Below, one piece after another: positions 24,027 to 32,493 of a stretch of 64,000 nt of DNA (within the stretch, counting starts at the first letter, position 1; each line of letters begins with the position of its first letter). The DNA is from Streptomyces longisporoflavus. GTDB taxonomy: Bacteria; Actinomycetota; Actinomycetes; Streptomycetales; Streptomycetaceae. The stretch covers positions 83,443 through 147,442 of the forward strand of contig NZ_BMTR01000019.1 in NCBI RefSeq assembly GCF_014649775.1, written 5' to 3'. The translations under genes were made by a program, and so were the position numbers. The notes under the pieces were generated by a model that did no database searches, was not told the DNA's origin, and saw only the letters and a program-made list of their open reading frames with translations.

Positions 24027-25553
24027 GTGACTTCGCCTGCCGTTACGGACACCGTTCCGCCCCAGCTCAGCGCGGGGCCGAGGCCCGCTCCGGGCCCGGC
24101 CGCCGACGAGGGCCTGGCGCGGCGCCTGCGCGCGCTCGCCTGCACGGCGCCGCTGCACGACCTGGACGTGCGCAAGGCCAACCTCGCGGGCGAGTACTCG
24201 GTGTACGCGATGGCGGAGGTGGCGCTCTCCGCCATCGACCTGGTCACCCTGAACATGGACTTCGACACCGGCGCCGATCATGAGGAGATAGTGGCCAGGC
24301 TGCTCCCGCGCGTCGGCGCCCAGGCCCCCCGGCGTCCCGTGGCCGAGCACGAACGCGTCGCCCGCTGGGTCCTGGAGAACCTGATCAACGTGGGCAGCGT
24401 CGACCGCGGCTTCCGCGCGGTGTACGGCACCTTCGCCCCCGACGGCTCCTATGTCCGCAGGGACTACGACTTCAAGCTGATCGAAGAGGTGCCCGGGTAC
24501 GGGGGCGGTGTCTATCTCCGCACGACGGACGAAGCCGTCAACGTCCTCGTGGGCGCCCTCGACACCGACGTCACGAGCGCCCAGATCGCCGCCGAGGTGA
24601 AGCTCGAGGTGCTCATCAACCGCGGCCGCCTCGCCGACGCCCAGCTCGCCGCCGAGCAGGCGCGCTACCGGACCGTGCAGTATTCGGAGACGCTGCGCAG
24701 AGCCCTGGACGCCACCCGGCGCAACGTCCGCGCGGTGGACTGGCTCCAGGCCGTCCCCGACATGATCGCGGAGGCCCTCGACCACGTGGCCGACCGCTAT
24801 CGCCACGAGAACGCGATCCTGACGAACATCCGCAAGGCACGCGACGAGTCCGAGGACCCCGGGCAGAAGCGCCGCGCCGCCGAGCTCGTCGACATCGTCA
24901 AGGACTGCATCCGCCGCCACACCCAGCTCCAGTCCCGGCTCCTCGAAGCGGGCCCGCTGTTCCGTGCCGAGCAGGACCGCCAGGCCTTCGCGACCCCCAC
25001 CGCACGCACCGGCCTCGATCTCTACGGCCAGCTCGTCGCTCCGCTCCTGCCGCTCCCGGTCGAGCAGGCGAGCCGCGTGACGGACGCGTTCTTCGCACGC
25101 GGGACGGGCCTGCGCACACCCGTCTCCGTCCGCGTCGGGGATCTGGTCGACATACTGCTCACGCCGCCGCAGGAGCGTGAGCACCTGGGCGTGGAGATGC
25201 CCGAGCCTGACCTCATCGCCACCCCCGACGACAGCCGCTTCAGCGAGGAGCAGCTCGCCAGCGCCATGGAGCTGCTCGACCTGCCGGCCGACGCGCCCCG
25301 GCGCCTGTCCGGACTCCTCGCCGACGCCCGGCTCCGCGACAGCGAACTGCCGTATCTGGTCGCCCTCCTCGCCGTCCACGCGGCCAGCCCGCCGGTCGGC
25401 ACCGCCTACCGCCAGGGCGAGGAGAAGCTCCTGTTCGCCGTGGACGACGGCACCGAACTCGACGACCCGGAATTCGGCGGCGCCGACCTCATCGTGGGCA
25501 CGGCACTGCTCGACGCCGCCGGCATGGCGGCCGGCCGGACGGAGGCCGCGTGA
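24027..25553 (+). CDS. Condensin-like subunit, MksF/JetA (kleisin)-type
   Basis: This 508-residue soluble protein starts a three-gene set followed by a MukE-like winged-helix protein and a 1,570-residue SMC-like ATPase. That order and the sizes match the MksF-MksE-MksB or JetA-JetB-JetC arrangement. Seen features: an N-terminal helical region, then VYLRTTDEAVNVLVGALDTDVTSAQIAAEVKLEVLINRG (split here as residues about 160-200), a charged helical middle (about 200-300) that could bridge the ATPase, and a winged-helix-like C-terminal third. GTG 24027 is chosen over TTG 23997 because of the promoter position. I recognise the family from architecture rather than from a certain motif, so the kleisin role is inference. 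Confidence 0.65.
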   Translation: MTSPAVTDTVPPQLSAGPRPAPGPAADEGLARRLRALACTAPLHDLDVRKANLAGEYSVYAMAEVALSAIDLVTLNMDFDTGADHEEIVARLLPRVGAQAPRRPVAEHERVARWVLENLINVGSVDRGFRAVYGTFAPDGSYVRRDYDFKLIEEVPGYGGGVYLRTTDEAVNVLVGALDTDVTSAQIAAEVKLEVLINRGRLADAQLAAEQARYRTVQYSETLRRALDATRRNVRAVDWLQAVPDMIAEALDHVADRYRHENAILTNIRKARDESEDPGQKRRAAELVDIVKDCIRRHTQLQSRLLEAGPLFRAEQDRQAFATPTARTGLDLYGQLVAPLLPLPVEQASRVTDAFFARGTGLRTPVSVRVGDLVDILLTPPQEREHLGVEMPEPDLIATPDDSRFSEEQLASAMELLDLPADAPRRLSGLLADARLRDSELPYLVALLAVHAASPPVGTAYRQGEEKLLFAVDDGTELDDPEFGGADLIVGTALLDAAGMAAGRTEAA

Positions 25554-25608
25554 GCGCTCCCGACACCCGCATGACTCGTACGTACGACCGCCGCAAGGAG
25601 CACAAGCC

Positions 25609-26502
25609 GTGACCGAGCACCCCGCAGAGCACACCGCGTGGGGCGAGCCGGAGGCATCGGCGGCGCCGGCCGCGACCGCCGCGATCACCCCGGCCGACGC
25701 CGCCGACGCCGCGCGCCTCGTCGCCTTCGGGCTCCAGCCCAAGCTCCAGCCCGCCCGCGACCAGGAGTACGCCGAACTGCTCCGCCGGTACCGCGAGGAC
25801 TCGCCGTTCGCCCGGCTCGCCGACGCCGTCGCCGCCGGACTCGGGCTCGTCGTCCTGGAGGTCTCCCCGCGCGCGGGGATGGCCGTGACGGCCGCCGAGG
25901 ACTCCGTGTTCGCCGTCCGCATGGGCGACTACGCGCGCAGGACCGCCGCCGACTCCACCGACCGCTTCCTGCACGGCCTGGCCCATCTCGCCGTCGCGGC
26001 CCTGGCGTTCCCGCGCCCCGAGGACCTCGCCGACGACGGATACATCGGCCGGGTCACGGTCAACGGAGTCGACGCCTTCGTGCGTCAGGCCTGCCGCCGC
26101 CTGGAGGAGCGGGCCGAGGAACAGGGCGAGAACTCCGACCCCGCGACCGACGCCCCCGGCCTCGAAGCCGCGTGGCGGATCTGGACACGGCGCAGCTCGA
26201 CGGGCGCCACGAAGGACGCCCGACGCCTCGCGGGATCGACCACCGGCATCATCGGCAAGGCCGTCGCGTTCCTCACCGACTCCGGGTTCCTGCAGCGCAC
26301 GGGCGACGACTCCGGAGGCACGTACCGCACGACCGCCCGCTATCAGCTCCAGGTGCGCGACATGGCGGGCGGCGCCGCCATGGCCGAGCTCCTCGAGCTC
26401 GGCATCGTGCCCGTCACGGACGGGTCCGCGACCCTGCTGCCCCCCGAAGACAGCGACGATCTGGAGCTGGCCGCCGACGCGGGCCTGCCCTTCCACTCCT
26501 GA
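25609..26502 (+). CDS. Condensin-like subunit, MksE/JetB (MukE)-type winged-helix protein
   Basis: This 297-residue protein is the middle gene of the condensin-like module. GTG 25609 is preceded by AAGGAG at ideal spacing. The N-terminal part resembles a bacterial condensin accessory protein (RLVAFGLQPKLQPARDQEYAELLRRYRED). A region at about 110-150 with NGVDAFVRQACRRLEE is helical. A winged-helix-like element lies in SSTGATKDARRLAGSTTGIIGKAVAFL and DSGFLQRTGDDSGGTYRTTARYQ (about 198-245). MukE-type proteins dimerise and bind the kleisin to regulate the ATPase. The assignment rests on gene order, size and fold pattern. It is 55 bases after the previous gene. Confidence 0.62.
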   Translation: MTEHPAEHTAWGEPEASAAPAATAAITPADAADAARLVAFGLQPKLQPARDQEYAELLRRYREDSPFARLADAVAAGLGLVVLEVSPRAGMAVTAAEDSVFAVRMGDYARRTAADSTDRFLHGLAHLAVAALAFPRPEDLADDGYIGRVTVNGVDAFVRQACRRLEERAEEQGENSDPATDAPGLEAAWRIWTRRSSTGATKDARRLAGSTTGIIGKAVAFLTDSGFLQRTGDDSGGTYRTTARYQLQVRDMAGGAAMAELLELGIVPVTDGSATLLPPEDSDDLELAADAGLPFHS

Positions 26503-26579
26503 ACCCCGCGCTCGGTCCCGCCCCACCCGCCTGAACCCTTCCTGCTGTTCCGCACGACTTACGACGAGAGTCCGCCGCC

Positions 26580-29500
26580 ATGTACGAGCTGTCCCGGGTC
26601 CGCCTCTACTCCATCGGCCCCGCCGGTGCGCGCTACGCCGACACCGTGCTTGACCTGCGCGGCGTCGGCGCGGAGGTGCCCGACCCCGCGCCCGCCCAGG
26701 CGGAGTTCTTCGAGGACGAGCCCACCGGCCCGCCGCTGCGCCCGGCCCCCGCGGGCGTACTCTTCCTGGAGAACGGCGGCGGCAAGTCGGTCCTGCTCAA
26801 GCTGATCTTCTCGGTGATGCTCCCGGGACACCGCAACACGCTGGGCGGCGCGAGTTCGGGAGTCCTGCGCAAGTTCCTCCTGGCCGACGACTGCGGGCAC
26901 GTCGCCCTGGAGTGGCAGCACACGCTGACCGGCGAGTGCGTCGTCGTCGGCAAGGTCAGCGAATGGCGCGGACGGCAGGTCTCCAACGACCCGCGGAAGT
27001 TCGCCGAGGCCTGGTACTCCTTCCGGCCCGGACCCGGCATGAGCCTGGACTCCCTCCCGGTCGCCGAGTCCACCGCCGTGCGGCCGTCCGTGGAAGGCGT
27101 CTCGGGCGCGCAGGGGCGGCGGCGCACCATGAAGGGCTTCCGGGACGCGCTGACCGACGCCGGCAAGGCGTACCCCCACCTCGAAGTGCACTGGGAGGAG
27201 ATCCACGACCGCTGGAACGAACACCTCGGCGAACTGGGCCTCGACCCCGAACTCTTCCGCTACCAACGGGAGATGAACGCCGACGAGGGTGAGGCCGCAG
27301 GCCTCTTCGCGGTCAAGAAGGACTCCGACTTCACCGACCTCCTGCTGCGCGCCGTCACCGACACCCGCGACACGGACGGCCTCGCCGACCTCGTCCACGG
27401 CTTCGGCAACAAGCTGGGCCGCCGCTCCGAACTCATCGCCGAACGGGACTTCACCGCGGGCTCCGTCGACCTGCTGGGCCGGATCGTCGACGCCACCGAC
27501 ACGCGCTCACGCGCGCGTGACGTGCACGCCGGAGCCGAGCGCCGCACCCGCACGCTCGCCCGCCGCCTCTCCGCCCGCGGCGTCACCGAGCGCGGCCGCG
27601 CCGGGGAGCTCGCCGAGCGGGTCACCGCCGCCGCGCACACCGTCACCACGGCGGAGGAAGCCCGCGGCAGGTCCGCCCTGATCTCCGCCGAACTCGCCTT
27701 CCGGCACGCCTCCCTGGCGCTCACCGTCGCCGAGAAGGCCGCCGCCGCGCAGCGCCGCGAGCTCGCCGACGCCCGCCAGCTGCACTCCGCCTGGCAGGCC
27801 GCCGAAGCCGTCCTGCGCCACCGCGCCGCCGCCGACCGCTCCGCGCGCGTGGCCTCCGCGATCCTGGAGGCCGAGCGGGACGCGGCACCCGCCCTCGCCG
27901 CACGCGCCAAGGCGGCGGCCGATCTCGTACGGGTCCTGCACACCGCAGCCGAAGGCGCCGAGTCCCTCGCGAACGAGGAGGAGGAGCGCTCGGCCGCGCT
28001 CCAGGAGACCGGCGAGGCCGCCCACCGCGACGCCACGGTCGCCGCCACGGAGGCACAGCGCGCCCGCAGCGAGGCAGGACACCTGCGCCAGCGCCTCGCC
28101 GAGGTCGAGCAGGAGACCGCGGAGGCCGTCCGCGCGGGCTGGCTCGACGACACCGCACCGGACGCCGACCCGGCGCGCGCGGCGCTCGCCGCCAGCGACG
28201 CCGAGAAGACCGCGGCGGCCGCCTGGGACACCGCACGCGAGACCTCCCTGCGCGCCGCCGAGCACGCCAAGGAGGCAGCGGCCGCCGAAGCCCGCGCCGA
28301 ACTCACCGCGGCCCGCGCCTCGGACGCGGCCGACGCCGCCGAGCACGCCTACGACGCCGAACGCCGTGCCGCCGAGTCGATCGCCGCGGACGAGCGCCTC
28401 GCCGAGCTGCTCGGTCTGCCGGGGACGAGCCCGTCCGCCGGAGTGCCGATGCCCCGCCGGGCCACGGCGGAGAAGGGCGGCGACGGCGACCGGGCGGACG
28501 CGGCCACCGGGGACAGCGCCGCGGTCACCGCCGCCCGCGCCGCCATCGGCACCCGCCCCCCGGCCGAAGGCCCCCTCTCCCTCGCGGAGCTCGACCGCAG
28601 CGCCGACGACCTCCGCACGCTCCTCGAAGACGGGGTCGCCTCCGCCGAGCGGCAGCTCTTCGAACTGCGTACCGCCGCCGCCGACGACTCCCGGATCCTG
28701 GGCGCCCTCGGTGACGGCGGGCTCCTGCCGCCGGGCCCGGACGTCCTGGCCACCGTCGAGTTCCTCGGCGAGCACGGCATCCCCGCACTGCCCGGCTGGC
28801 GCTATCTCGCCCAGGCCGTCGACCCCGCCGACCACGCGCGCGTGCTCGCCGCCCGGCCCGAGCTGGTCGACGGCGTCGTCATCACCGACCCCGCCACGCA
28901 CGCACGGGCCCGCGAAGCGCTCGCGGGCGCCGCCCTGCTGCCCCGCTCGGCCGTCGCCGTGGGCACGGCCGCCGCCCTCCTCGCCCCCACCCCCGGCGAG
29001 GACGCACAAGGCGGAGACGTCTTTCTCGTCCCGCCGAACCCCGCCATGCACGACGAGCACGCCGCCGACGAGGAGCGGACCGCGCTGCGCGCACGGGCGG
29101 CCCAGCGCGACGAGGAGATCCGGGCGCTCGCCGTCCGCCTCACCAAGGACCGCGAACTCGCAGCCCGGCTCTCCTCCTGGCGCAGCGGCTGCCCGGCCGG
29201 ACGCATCGAGGAACTCGCCGCCGCCGCACGCAGCGCACGCGCCTTCGCCGAGGAAGCGGAGGCCGAACTGGCCGAGGCCCGTACGGTCCGCGCCGAGGCC
29301 GACGAGACGGCGGCCGAAGCGGCACGCGCGCGTGACGAGCGCCAGGAAGCCGCCCAGCGCGCGCGACGCGTCGCCGACGCCCTCGCGGGCCTCGCCTTCC
29401 GCCTGCGCGAACGCGCGGGCTGGCAGACCAAGCTGCGCGAACTCGCCGACGACGCCGTCGAGTCGGAGGCCCGCGCCCAGACCTGCCTGGACCGCGCACG

Positions 29501-31292
29501 CGCCGCCGACGAGGACCGCCGCTCCGCCCAGCGCGCCGCCGATGACGCCCGCCGCACCGCCCGCGCCCTGCGCGCCGAACGTGCCGAGATCGCCGGCGCC
29601 CCCGAGGACGTGCCCGAGGACCCCGCGTCCGCCGCCCCCAAGTCGTCGCTGCCCGCCCTCCGCGAGGCCTACCGCGCCGCCTCCCAGCTCTACGAGAAGG
29701 TCGGTGTCGGCGCCGACCTGCGCGCCGAACAGGCCCGCGCCGAGAGCGACGAGACCAGCGCCCTCGCCGAACTCGACCGGCTCAGCAACAAGGTCCGCAC
29801 CCGCGCCGCCCTGCTCCTGGAGGGCACGGACGGCTCCGACGGACCGTCCCGGCAGGCCGCGTCCGCCCGCGCCGAGGCCCAGGTCCAGCTCATCGAGACC
29901 CGCGCGTCCGCCGCGAGCGAGCAGCTCGGCCGGCTCCGCGGCGAGGCCGAGCGACTCGCCCCGCAGGACGGCGACGCGCACACCGAGCTCCCCGAAGAGC
30001 TCGTCCCCGCCGACGCCGAGCAGGCGCAGGTCCTCCTGCGCACCGCCACCGGCGAACTGGCCGCCCACACCGAGGCGTTGAGCCAGGCCAAGGACGCGCA
30101 CGCCGCCCTCCTGCAATCCCACCGCGCCACCGAGGACGCCGCCGGAGGCTTCGACGAGACGGCGGCCCTCCTGCGCGACCTGCTGCGCGAGCAGCACCAC
30201 GAGGAAGAAACACCCGAAGAGCCCGAGCCCTACCCCGGCTCACTCGAAGAGGCCCGCCAGGCCGCGGCCGAGGCCCGCCGCTCCCTGCGCGGCTGCGCCG
30301 CCGACCTGTCCGCCGCCGAGGCCGCCGTCCGCGAGGCCTGCGACATCCTCGTACGGCACGCGAACTCCACCCGCTACGAACAGGTGCGCACCCCCGCCCG
30401 CCAGCAGATCCGCGAGCTGCCCGCGTCCGCGCTGCCGGAGCACGCCAAGAAGTGGGCCGACGCCTTCGCGCCGCGGCTGCGGGTGCTCACCGACGAGCTC
30501 GAGCAGCTGGAGCGCAACCGCGACAGCATCGTGGACCGCCTGCGCGGCCTCGTGGAGTCCTCGCTCGCCACGCTCCGTTCGGCCCAGCGCCTCTCCCAGC
30601 TCCCCGAGGGCCTGGGAGAGTGGTCCGGCCAGGAGTTCCTGCGCGTCCGCTTCGAGGAGCCCGACCAGGCGACGCTCACCGAACGCCTCGGCGAGGTCAT
30701 CGACGAGGCGACACGGGCAGCGGTCAAGAAGAACTCCGACCTGCGGCGCGACGGAATGTCCCTGCTCCTTCGCGGAGTCCAGGCCGCCCTGGAACCGCGC
30801 GGCATCGCCGTCGAGATCCTCAAGCCGGACGCCGTACTGCGCGCCGAGCGGGTGCCGGTCGGCCAGATGGGCGACGTCTTCTCCGGCGGGCAGCTGCTCA
30901 CCGCCGCCATCGCCCTGTACTGCACGATGGCCGCCCTGCGCAGCAACGACCGCGGCCGCGACAAGCACCGGCACGCCGGCACGCTCTTCCTCGACAACCC
31001 CATCGGCCGCGCCAACGCCACGTATCTCCTGGAGCTCCAGCGGGCCGTGTCGGACGCGCTCGGCGTGCAGCTGCTGTACACCACCGGCCTGTTCGACACG
31101 ACCGCGCTCGCGGAGTTCCCGCTGGTCATCCGCTTGCGGAACGACGCGGACCTGCGGGCCGGGCTGAAGTACATCAGCGTCGAGGAGCACCTGCGGCCGG
31201 GCCTGCCGCAGCAGAACCCGGCCGAGGAGACGGTGCACGGGGAGATCACGGCGACCCGGATGTACAAGCGCCCCGCCGCCTCGACCTCGTAG
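26580..31292 (+). CDS. SMC-like coiled-coil ATPase, MksB/JetC-type
   Basis: This 1,570-residue protein has the SMC/Rad50 plan: an N-terminal ATPase half, about 950 residues of Ala/Glu/Arg-rich coiled coil (about 290-1290) and a C-terminal ATPase half. The P-loop is LENGGGKS at 63-70, with Lys69 and Ser70 but without the usual first Gly. The ABC signature is SGGQ at 1435-1438 within GDVFSGGQLLTAAIALYCTM. Walker B reads TLFLDNPIGRAN with Asp1472 followed by Asn1473 where SMCs have Glu. A middle globular segment (about 640-860) with no Pro-poor coil may be the hinge. It ends 16 bases before a convergent gene; no Toprim nuclease gene (MksG/JetD) follows. Confidence 0.75.
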   Translation: MYELSRVRLYSIGPAGARYADTVLDLRGVGAEVPDPAPAQAEFFEDEPTGPPLRPAPAGVLFLENGGGKSVLLKLIFSVMLPGHRNTLGGASSGVLRKFLLADDCGHVALEWQHTLTGECVVVGKVSEWRGRQVSNDPRKFAEAWYSFRPGPGMSLDSLPVAESTAVRPSVEGVSGAQGRRRTMKGFRDALTDAGKAYPHLEVHWEEIHDRWNEHLGELGLDPELFRYQREMNADEGEAAGLFAVKKDSDFTDLLLRAVTDTRDTDGLADLVHGFGNKLGRRSELIAERDFTAGSVDLLGRIVDATDTRSRARDVHAGAERRTRTLARRLSARGVTERGRAGELAERVTAAAHTVTTAEEARGRSALISAELAFRHASLALTVAEKAAAAQRRELADARQLHSAWQAAEAVLRHRAAADRSARVASAILEAERDAAPALAARAKAAADLVRVLHTAAEGAESLANEEEERSAALQETGEAAHRDATVAATEAQRARSEAGHLRQRLAEVEQETAEAVRAGWLDDTAPDADPARAALAASDAEKTAAAAWDTARETSLRAAEHAKEAAAAEARAELTAARASDAADAAEHAYDAERRAAESIAADERLAELLGLPGTSPSAGVPMPRRATAEKGGDGDRADAATGDSAAVTAARAAIGTRPPAEGPLSLAELDRSADDLRTLLEDGVASAERQLFELRTAAADDSRILGALGDGGLLPPGPDVLATVEFLGEHGIPALPGWRYLAQAVDPADHARVLAARPELVDGVVITDPATHARAREALAGAALLPRSAVAVGTAAALLAPTPGEDAQGGDVFLVPPNPAMHDEHAADEERTALRARAAQRDEEIRALAVRLTKDRELAARLSSWRSGCPAGRIEELAAAARSARAFAEEAEAELAEARTVRAEADETAAEAARARDERQEAAQRARRVADALAGLAFRLRERAGWQTKLRELADDAVESEARAQTCLDRARAADEDRRSAQRAADDARRTARALRAERAEIAGAPEDVPEDPASAAPKSSLPALREAYRAASQLYEKVGVGADLRAEQARAESDETSALAELDRLSNKVRTRAALLLEGTDGSDGPSRQAASARAEAQVQLIETRASAASEQLGRLRGEAERLAPQDGDAHTELPEELVPADAEQAQVLLRTATGELAAHTEALSQAKDAHAALLQSHRATEDAAGGFDETAALLRDLLREQHHEEETPEEPEPYPGSLEEARQAAAEARRSLRGCAADLSAAEAAVREACDILVRHANSTRYEQVRTPARQQIRELPASALPEHAKKWADAFAPRLRVLTDELEQLERNRDSIVDRLRGLVESSLATLRSAQRLSQLPEGLGEWSGQEFLRVRFEEPDQATLTERLGEVIDEATRAAVKKNSDLRRDGMSLLLRGVQAALEPRGIAVEILKPDAVLRAERVPVGQMGDVFSGGQLLTAAIALYCTMAALRSNDRGRDKHRHAGTLFLDNPIGRANATYLLELQRAVSDALGVQLLYTTGLFDTTALAEFPLVIRLRNDADLRAGLKYISVEEHLRPGLPQQNPAEETVHGEITATRMYKRPAASTS

Positions 31293-31308
31293 GCCTCAGG
31301 CGTAGGCC

Positions 31309-32493
31309 TCAGGCCAGCCGCTCGGTCAGCCATGCGTGGAAGAGACCGATGTGGTGTTCGGTCGGCACGAGCACCCCGCCCCCGCGATAGGCGCGTGAGG
31401 CCATCGCGGGCTGGGTGCGCTCGCAGGCCTCGAAGTCCTGCTCGTTGACCCGGTGGAACAGCTCCACGGACTTGGCGAGGTCGACGCCGGACGCGACGAC
31501 CTCGGGTGCGTAGAGCCAGTCGCACTCCACGACCGTGCGGTCCTCGGCCAGCGGGAACATCCGGTGCAGGATCACGTGGTCGGGCACGAGGTTGACGAAC
31601 ACGGCCGGCTTGATCGTGATGGCGTAGTAGCGGCGGTCCTGTTCCTCGGCGACCTCGGGCAGGCGACCGAAGCCCGCGCTGCCGTCGACGGTGAAGCCGC
31701 TGACCTCCTCGCCGAAGGAGGCGCCGTGTCCGACGTAGTACTGAGCGGCGAAACCGTCGGTGAACTCCGGAAGGACGTCGGTCAGTTCGGGGTGGATGGT
31801 CGCGCAGTGATAGCACTCCATGAAGTTCTCGACGATCAGCTTCCAGTTGGCGCGCACGTCGTAGGTGACGCGCTTGCCGAGGGCGAGCCGCTCGGTTCCG
31901 TAGCTCTCGATGGACGCCGCGTCGCCGAGACGCTCCACGGCCGCCCCGATGACGCTCTCCTCGAAGGAGGGCGGATCGTCGGCCAGACACACCCAGGCGT
32001 AGCCGAGCCACTCCCGCAGCGCGACCTTGACCAGGCCGTATGCGGAGCGGTCGACGTCCGGCATCTTCGACAGGTTCGGCGCGGCGACCAGCTTGCCGTC
32101 GAGGTCGTACGTCCACGCGTGGTACGGGCACTGGAGCGCGCGGCGCACCTCGCCCGACTCCCGCGTGCACAGCCGGGCGCCCCGGTGGCGGCAGATGTTG
32201 AGGAACGCGCGCAGTTCCCCGGAGCGGGAGCGGGTGATCAGTACGCTCTCGCGGCCGATCTGGACCGTGCGGAAGGCGCCGGGTTTGCCGAGGTCCGCGG
32301 AGCGCACCGCGCAGAACCAGAGTGACTCGAAGACGCGTTCCTGTTCCTGCCGGAAGATCTCCGGATCGGTGTAGTAGCGGCCCGGCAGCGTGGTCATCAG
32401 ACTGCCGGTGGGCGGGGCCTCGGGGGTCGTCGTCACGGTGGCGTGCTCCTCCGTACTCTCCAGGTCCGTACTCTCCGAGTCCGGACTGCTCAA
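31309..32493 (-). CDS. Rieske non-heme iron oxygenase, alpha subunit (glycine betaine monooxygenase-like)
   Basis: This 394-residue oxygenase has the Rieske [2Fe-2S] ligands Cys101, His103, Cys122 and His125 (CRHRG...CPYH). The mononuclear iron site is in ENFMECYHCATIHPEL, with His229 and His234. It resembles GbcA-type enzymes that remove a methyl group from quaternary ammonium compounds, releasing formaldehyde. Electrons would come from the Rieske ferredoxin and reductase encoded at 38665-40139. TTG 32493 overlaps the upstream sarcosine oxidase stop; a GTG 19 codons later or the ATG of MTTLPGRYYTDPE are alternatives. Glycine betaine is the most likely substrate given the neighbours; stachydrine or carnitine-type substrates are not excluded. 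Confidence 0.85.
   Translation of the reverse strand: MSSPDSESTDLESTEEHATVTTTPEAPPTGSLMTTLPGRYYTDPEIFRQEQERVFESLWFCAVRSADLGKPGAFRTVQIGRESVLITRSRSGELRAFLNICRHRGARLCTRESGEVRRALQCPYHAWTYDLDGKLVAAPNLSKMPDVDRSAYGLVKVALREWLGYAWVCLADDPPSFEESVIGAAVERLGDAASIESYGTERLALGKRVTYDVRANWKLIVENFMECYHCATIHPELTDVLPEFTDGFAAQYYVGHGASFGEEVSGFTVDGSAGFGRLPEVAEEQDRRYYAITIKPAVFVNLVPDHVILHRMFPLAEDRTVVECDWLYAPEVVASGVDLAKSVELFHRVNEQDFEACERTQPAMASRAYRGGGVLVPTEHHIGLFHAWLTERLA

Noticed and set aside
24027..31292. A complete four-gene Wadjet (JetABCD) defence system
   Set aside because: No DUF3322/DUF2220 Toprim nuclease gene is found next to the three genes; the flanking genes are a GntR regulator and a Rieske oxygenase.
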